Assembly (NCBI GenBank): GCA_020091685.1 | Contig: CM034596.1 | Coordinates: 1,240,001 to 1,304,000, forward strand | Source of the DNA: Lutjanus erythropterus | Lineage: Eukaryota; Chordata; Actinopteri; Lutjaniformes; Lutjanidae | Length of the DNA: 64,000 nt | Reading direction: 5' to 3' | Shown: in pieces, positions 61,194 through 64,000 of the stretch | Layout: the number at the start of each line of letters is the position of its first letter | How positions within the stretch are numbered: position 1 is the first letter of the stretch | Translations under genes and position numbers: made by a program | Notes under the pieces: generated by a model | Database searches by the model: none | Told to the model about the DNA's origin: nothing | What the model saw: only the letters and a program-made list of their open reading frames with translations

Positions 61194-61500
61194 ATGAGGC
61201 AAAACTTGCATCAGCGTGAGACAACTCTGATAACTCTGAGAAAACAGTTAAGGCTCCCTCGAAAAACCTTCGACTCCCACCTTAGACCAGATGTTGTCCT
61301 CCTTATAAAGAACGCCAAGCAGGCCATCCTGCTGGAGGTTCACCTGTCAGAAACCATTAAAGAACATTTACCAAAGTAAGTGAGTATTTAAGTGTCAAGA
61401 GCAAAGCAGAAAATGCTAGAAGGCACAAACCTGCCAGCAGACCTACAGCAGGTTACCAAGGTTTTGCAGGCCGGAGCCAGCTCAGATACTGCAGCACACT
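61194..61500 (+). pseudogene. Fragment of a retroelement-linked endonuclease-like protein
   Basis: The open frame at 61194-61379 contains DSHLRPDVVLLIKNAKQAIL followed by LEVHL. A second frame shortly after (about 61400-61500) has PTAGYQGFAGRS. Together these recall a fish retroelement-associated protein with LRPDVVL, LLELTVPWE and VGCRGFA motifs. RPD with a downstream Glu suggests a PD-(D/E)XK nuclease fold. Assignment is from memory of short motifs, and the fragment is broken. The host element is not identified. Confidence 0.35.
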
Positions 61501-61510
61501 TGACATAGTG

Positions 61511-61582
61511 AAATGGTAAATGGACTGCAATTATATAGTCTTTCAACTTGAAGTGCTTTACAACACTTTTACAACAAATGGA
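61511..61582. repeat. Short dispersed repeat fragment
   Basis: ATGGTAAATGGACTGCAATT, ATATAGTC and AAGTGCTTTACAACAC resemble a very common fish repeat (GGTAAATGGACTGCATTTATATAGCGCTTT type). Confidence 0.5.
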
Positions 61583-62767
61583 AATGGAAATGGAAAGACA
61601 ACTGCAATAATAGCAAAGTGCCAGAGCAACAGCCTCAAGATGGCTGTGGCAAAACAAAAGATCCCTGGGACCAGTTTAGTAATGTGATGTGGACAAAGCG
61701 AGATGATCAACCTCTGCTAGGTTAAACAATAACTCGAAACATGATCCGATGAGGTGTTCAGGAACATCTGTAACAGCTTGATGCATGTCTCAAGTCTTCA
61801 TATTTGTGAATCACCGGTTTCCCTGTGATGTAGCTGGTTCTGCCTGTGGTTGCATCTGTACCTGATGAAGAGCCAACCAGGGCTCGAAATGTTGCACTCT
61901 TACTAAACGAATTATGGAAAACTGTTATGAAAGGGAGCATTCTATGGTGCTGTGAGTTCTTGTGGAACAGATAGGATCTATTTTTTGGACTCAGCACCTG
62001 GACAGACTAGATGTGTGAGTGTTTTTACACTCTGATTGCTAGAACTGCCAGTACTGCCAATCCGACAGGGAATCAAAATGTGGTCTGCAGCTCTTTGTAG
62101 CTTTCAGCCACATCCAGCACAATGACGCCTACATCCCCCACCCCCATATAAAACCATGGTACCCACTGCGTGCACACAAGCTCAGTAAAGCTGATAATAT
62201 CAGACTAAGGAAACAAGTGAAGAAAACTATTTCTCTCAGGAGTTAGCTGACCAAACCACAGTGATAATTGTACCTATATTTGACAGGTTGTGAAAAGGAG
62301 GACTCATGGGATGCCTATTTTTCTTCTGGCTCCTGGAGGTATCAGTGGGCTTTTCTTCTTTTCAAGGAAGCAGCTTTTAATGCAACTTGATTCAACTTAA
62401 CAAAAACATAGTGTCTCTGTGTCTTATCTTTTCTCCAGAATAGAATATTTATTTGTCCTAGAACTGTTCTGAACAGGATAGTAGTTTGTGCAGCTGCGTC
62501 TGATTACTCTCTGACCATTCCACTATTATAGAGATCCAGCCTGGTGACTGAACTCTATTAAGCACTAATCACTTTGTTGAGTTACCACACAATGGCAGCA
62601 TTTTATAGCTGAAAATAATACACAAGATACAGTGTAAGCCCTTCTACATCAGCAATCACAATTTACTAGGAGCCATTATATTTTATATACCAGTGCTGAA
62701 AAGAGATGCTCTTAAAAGACAGTTGGATCTAGAAAAGATGATACATTATCTGGAGACTCAATTCAAG
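61583..62767. other. No gene seen
   Basis: Includes a repeat-like phrase at 61862-61895 (CTGATGAAGAGCCAACCAGG then GCTCGAAATGTTGC). Otherwise short ORFs without support. The last 17 bases before 62768 are one half of the direct repeat that flanks copy 2. Confidence 0.5.
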
Positions 62768-63883
62768 GTGAGTCCGTGCGTCCGTCCTTCCGTGCGTCTG
62801 TCCTTCCATCTATCCGTCACAGATTTTTGTTTGCGTGATAACTTTTGAATGGGTGGGCGGATTTGCACCAAATCTTGTGTGCTAACACTCTATAACAGGT
62901 ACATGAACTGATTAAATTTTGGAGACCAACGCTTTCGAGATGGCTGCAAAATGGCCGTCTGACAGACCTGTCTCTAAAAACACACTTATGCCAATAACTT
63001 GGTCAATTTTTTATATTTGACTTTGATATATTTTTGAATAACTATGTTGGATACTATTAGGTAATAAAGGTAATAGCTCTTTCCTTACAATCTTTTCTCA
63101 TTAACTGTATACTGTATCAATAGAGACATAATTCTCTAACTCCTGGGACACTTGCATATAGGATTAATAATGAATAAATGGTTTCAGTCAGGTGTAGGGA
63201 ACACAAAAAGTCACAGTTGTATGAAACTGTTGCAGGCGGAGGCATCAGAATCGACCCTTTAGCGTCGACTTCTGCCTGTTTTCATTATTTTTTGCACTTG
63301 AGTGCAGAGCCAAAACTTATGCTCAGAGGCATACTTATGCAAATAGCAACCCAAGTCGTCCAGTACTCATACGGTTCAAACTAGGATGCCGTGTTACACC
63401 GCTATGTAAAACAAGAACAGCCTCAGAGCTGTCAACCACGCTGAAAAGTTACCCTGACCCAAACCTGGTTGCTAACGGTACAGACCTAAACAAGCTAGCA
63501 GCTGATACTTTTTATTTAGCCTTTTAATACCCAAATTTGCCTCCCTGTATGTAAATGTTCCACCAAAACAAATTACAGCCCAAGACGATTGTGACTGGTT
63601 TATATATAGAAATATAAACAAGCCAGGGCATTTTTTCCCCCTATGACAGAAAGATAATGGGTTCAACCAGACCGTCCTCCAGCGCTAACATAGGTTATGC
63701 AAGACTAAGCAAGTTTCATATTTGGCAAATACTTTAATTAACTGCAATGAAATAATTATTGTTTAAACAGTTAATCCATCCATCAGTCTTTTGCCACCTA
63801 TCTCAAGTCAGAATAATAGATTATTTGCATTGCCATGAAATTACTGTAATGTACAGCTGTGAAGTACTGACAAAATGTGATAT
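62768..63883 (+). mobile_element. Composite repeat block, copy 2, flanked by 17-bp direct repeat
   Basis: Near-identical to 60001-60933 in the same orientation but shortened at its left end (it lacks the ATGCCTCC hairpin) and carrying about 180 bp that copy 1 lacks (roughly 62920-63102). TGGAGACTCAATTCAAG (62751-62767) and TGGAGACTCACTTCAAG (63883-63899) border it, one mismatch in 17. Long variable target duplications with 5' truncation point to reverse-transcription-based insertion by a LINE machinery. No coding region; the 68-codon ORF at 63178 simply mirrors copy 1. Confidence 0.65.
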
Positions 63884-64000
63884 GGAGACTCACTTCAAGC
63901 TACCTTGCAGTACAGTTTTTTTTGCAATGAATAAGGCAGTAAACCTTGCTTGCTTGCAGTAAATTGAGCCAAATCGTATCCCCTCTCTCATGGATAGGAA
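63884..64000. other. Flank after copy 2, no gene seen
   Basis: Short AT-rich stretch beginning with the right-hand direct repeat. No coding or repeat signal beyond it. Confidence 0.5.

Noticed and set aside
1-64000. CRISPR arrays, bacterial operons, phage or plasmid features
   Set aside because: No regularly spaced repeats and no prokaryotic gene arrangement; all evidence is for animal nuclear DNA.

Overview
The window looks like AT-rich, repeat-laden nuclear DNA of a teleost fish, probably intronic or intergenic. I judge this from the transposon families, many of which I recognise from memory as typical fish repeats: Harbinger, several hAT families, L2-like, Rex-like and RTE-like LINEs, a tRNA-headed SINE ending in GATG units, and MITEs ending in TTAAAGG or CCCTTTAA. 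There are no bacterial operons, no CRISPR array and no rRNA gene. I found no convincing complete host gene. The best hint of one is a short possible last exon on the minus strand near 16.85 kb, followed by a plausible 3' UTR.

Region by region: 1-3.8 kb is most of a decayed PIF/Harbinger transposon with its two convergent genes, a Myb/SANT-like accessory gene (+) and a DDE transposase (-), followed by a 107-bp palindrome. 4-11.5 kb is repeat fragments plus the first copy of a 0.8-1.04 kb terminal-inverted-repeat (TIR) element that recurs at 31.8 kb and, inverted, at 43.5 kb. 11.55-13.4 kb is a badly decayed Ty3/gypsy fossil. 17-28 kb is a chain of MITEs and hAT derivatives; the clearest is the hAT copy at 25.29-26.36 kb, with a perfect 8-bp target duplication and a partial BED-finger exon. 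29.8-30.8 kb is an old CR1/Rex-type LINE. 36.5-37.8 kb is a nested repeat. 40.70-41.98 kb is a second hAT derivative with a perfect 8-bp target duplication. 44.8-50.8 kb holds further dispersed repeats and a SINE. 53.06-54.32 kb is a 5'-truncated but still readable L2-like LINE. 59.5-64 kb holds an RTE-type LINE tail, a fragment of a nuclease-like protein, and two roughly 1-kb near-identical blocks, the second flanked by a 17-bp near-perfect direct repeat.

Almost every open reading frame over 60 codons is either inside one of these elements or a chance ORF. The genes do not form a host pathway. The cooperating parts belong to the transposons: Harbinger Myb-like protein with its nuclease, non-autonomous hAT copies with absent autonomous relatives, and the SINE with an RTE-type LINE. 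No new defence, toxin or metabolic system is visible. The most unusual signal is the retroposition-like block at 62768-63883.
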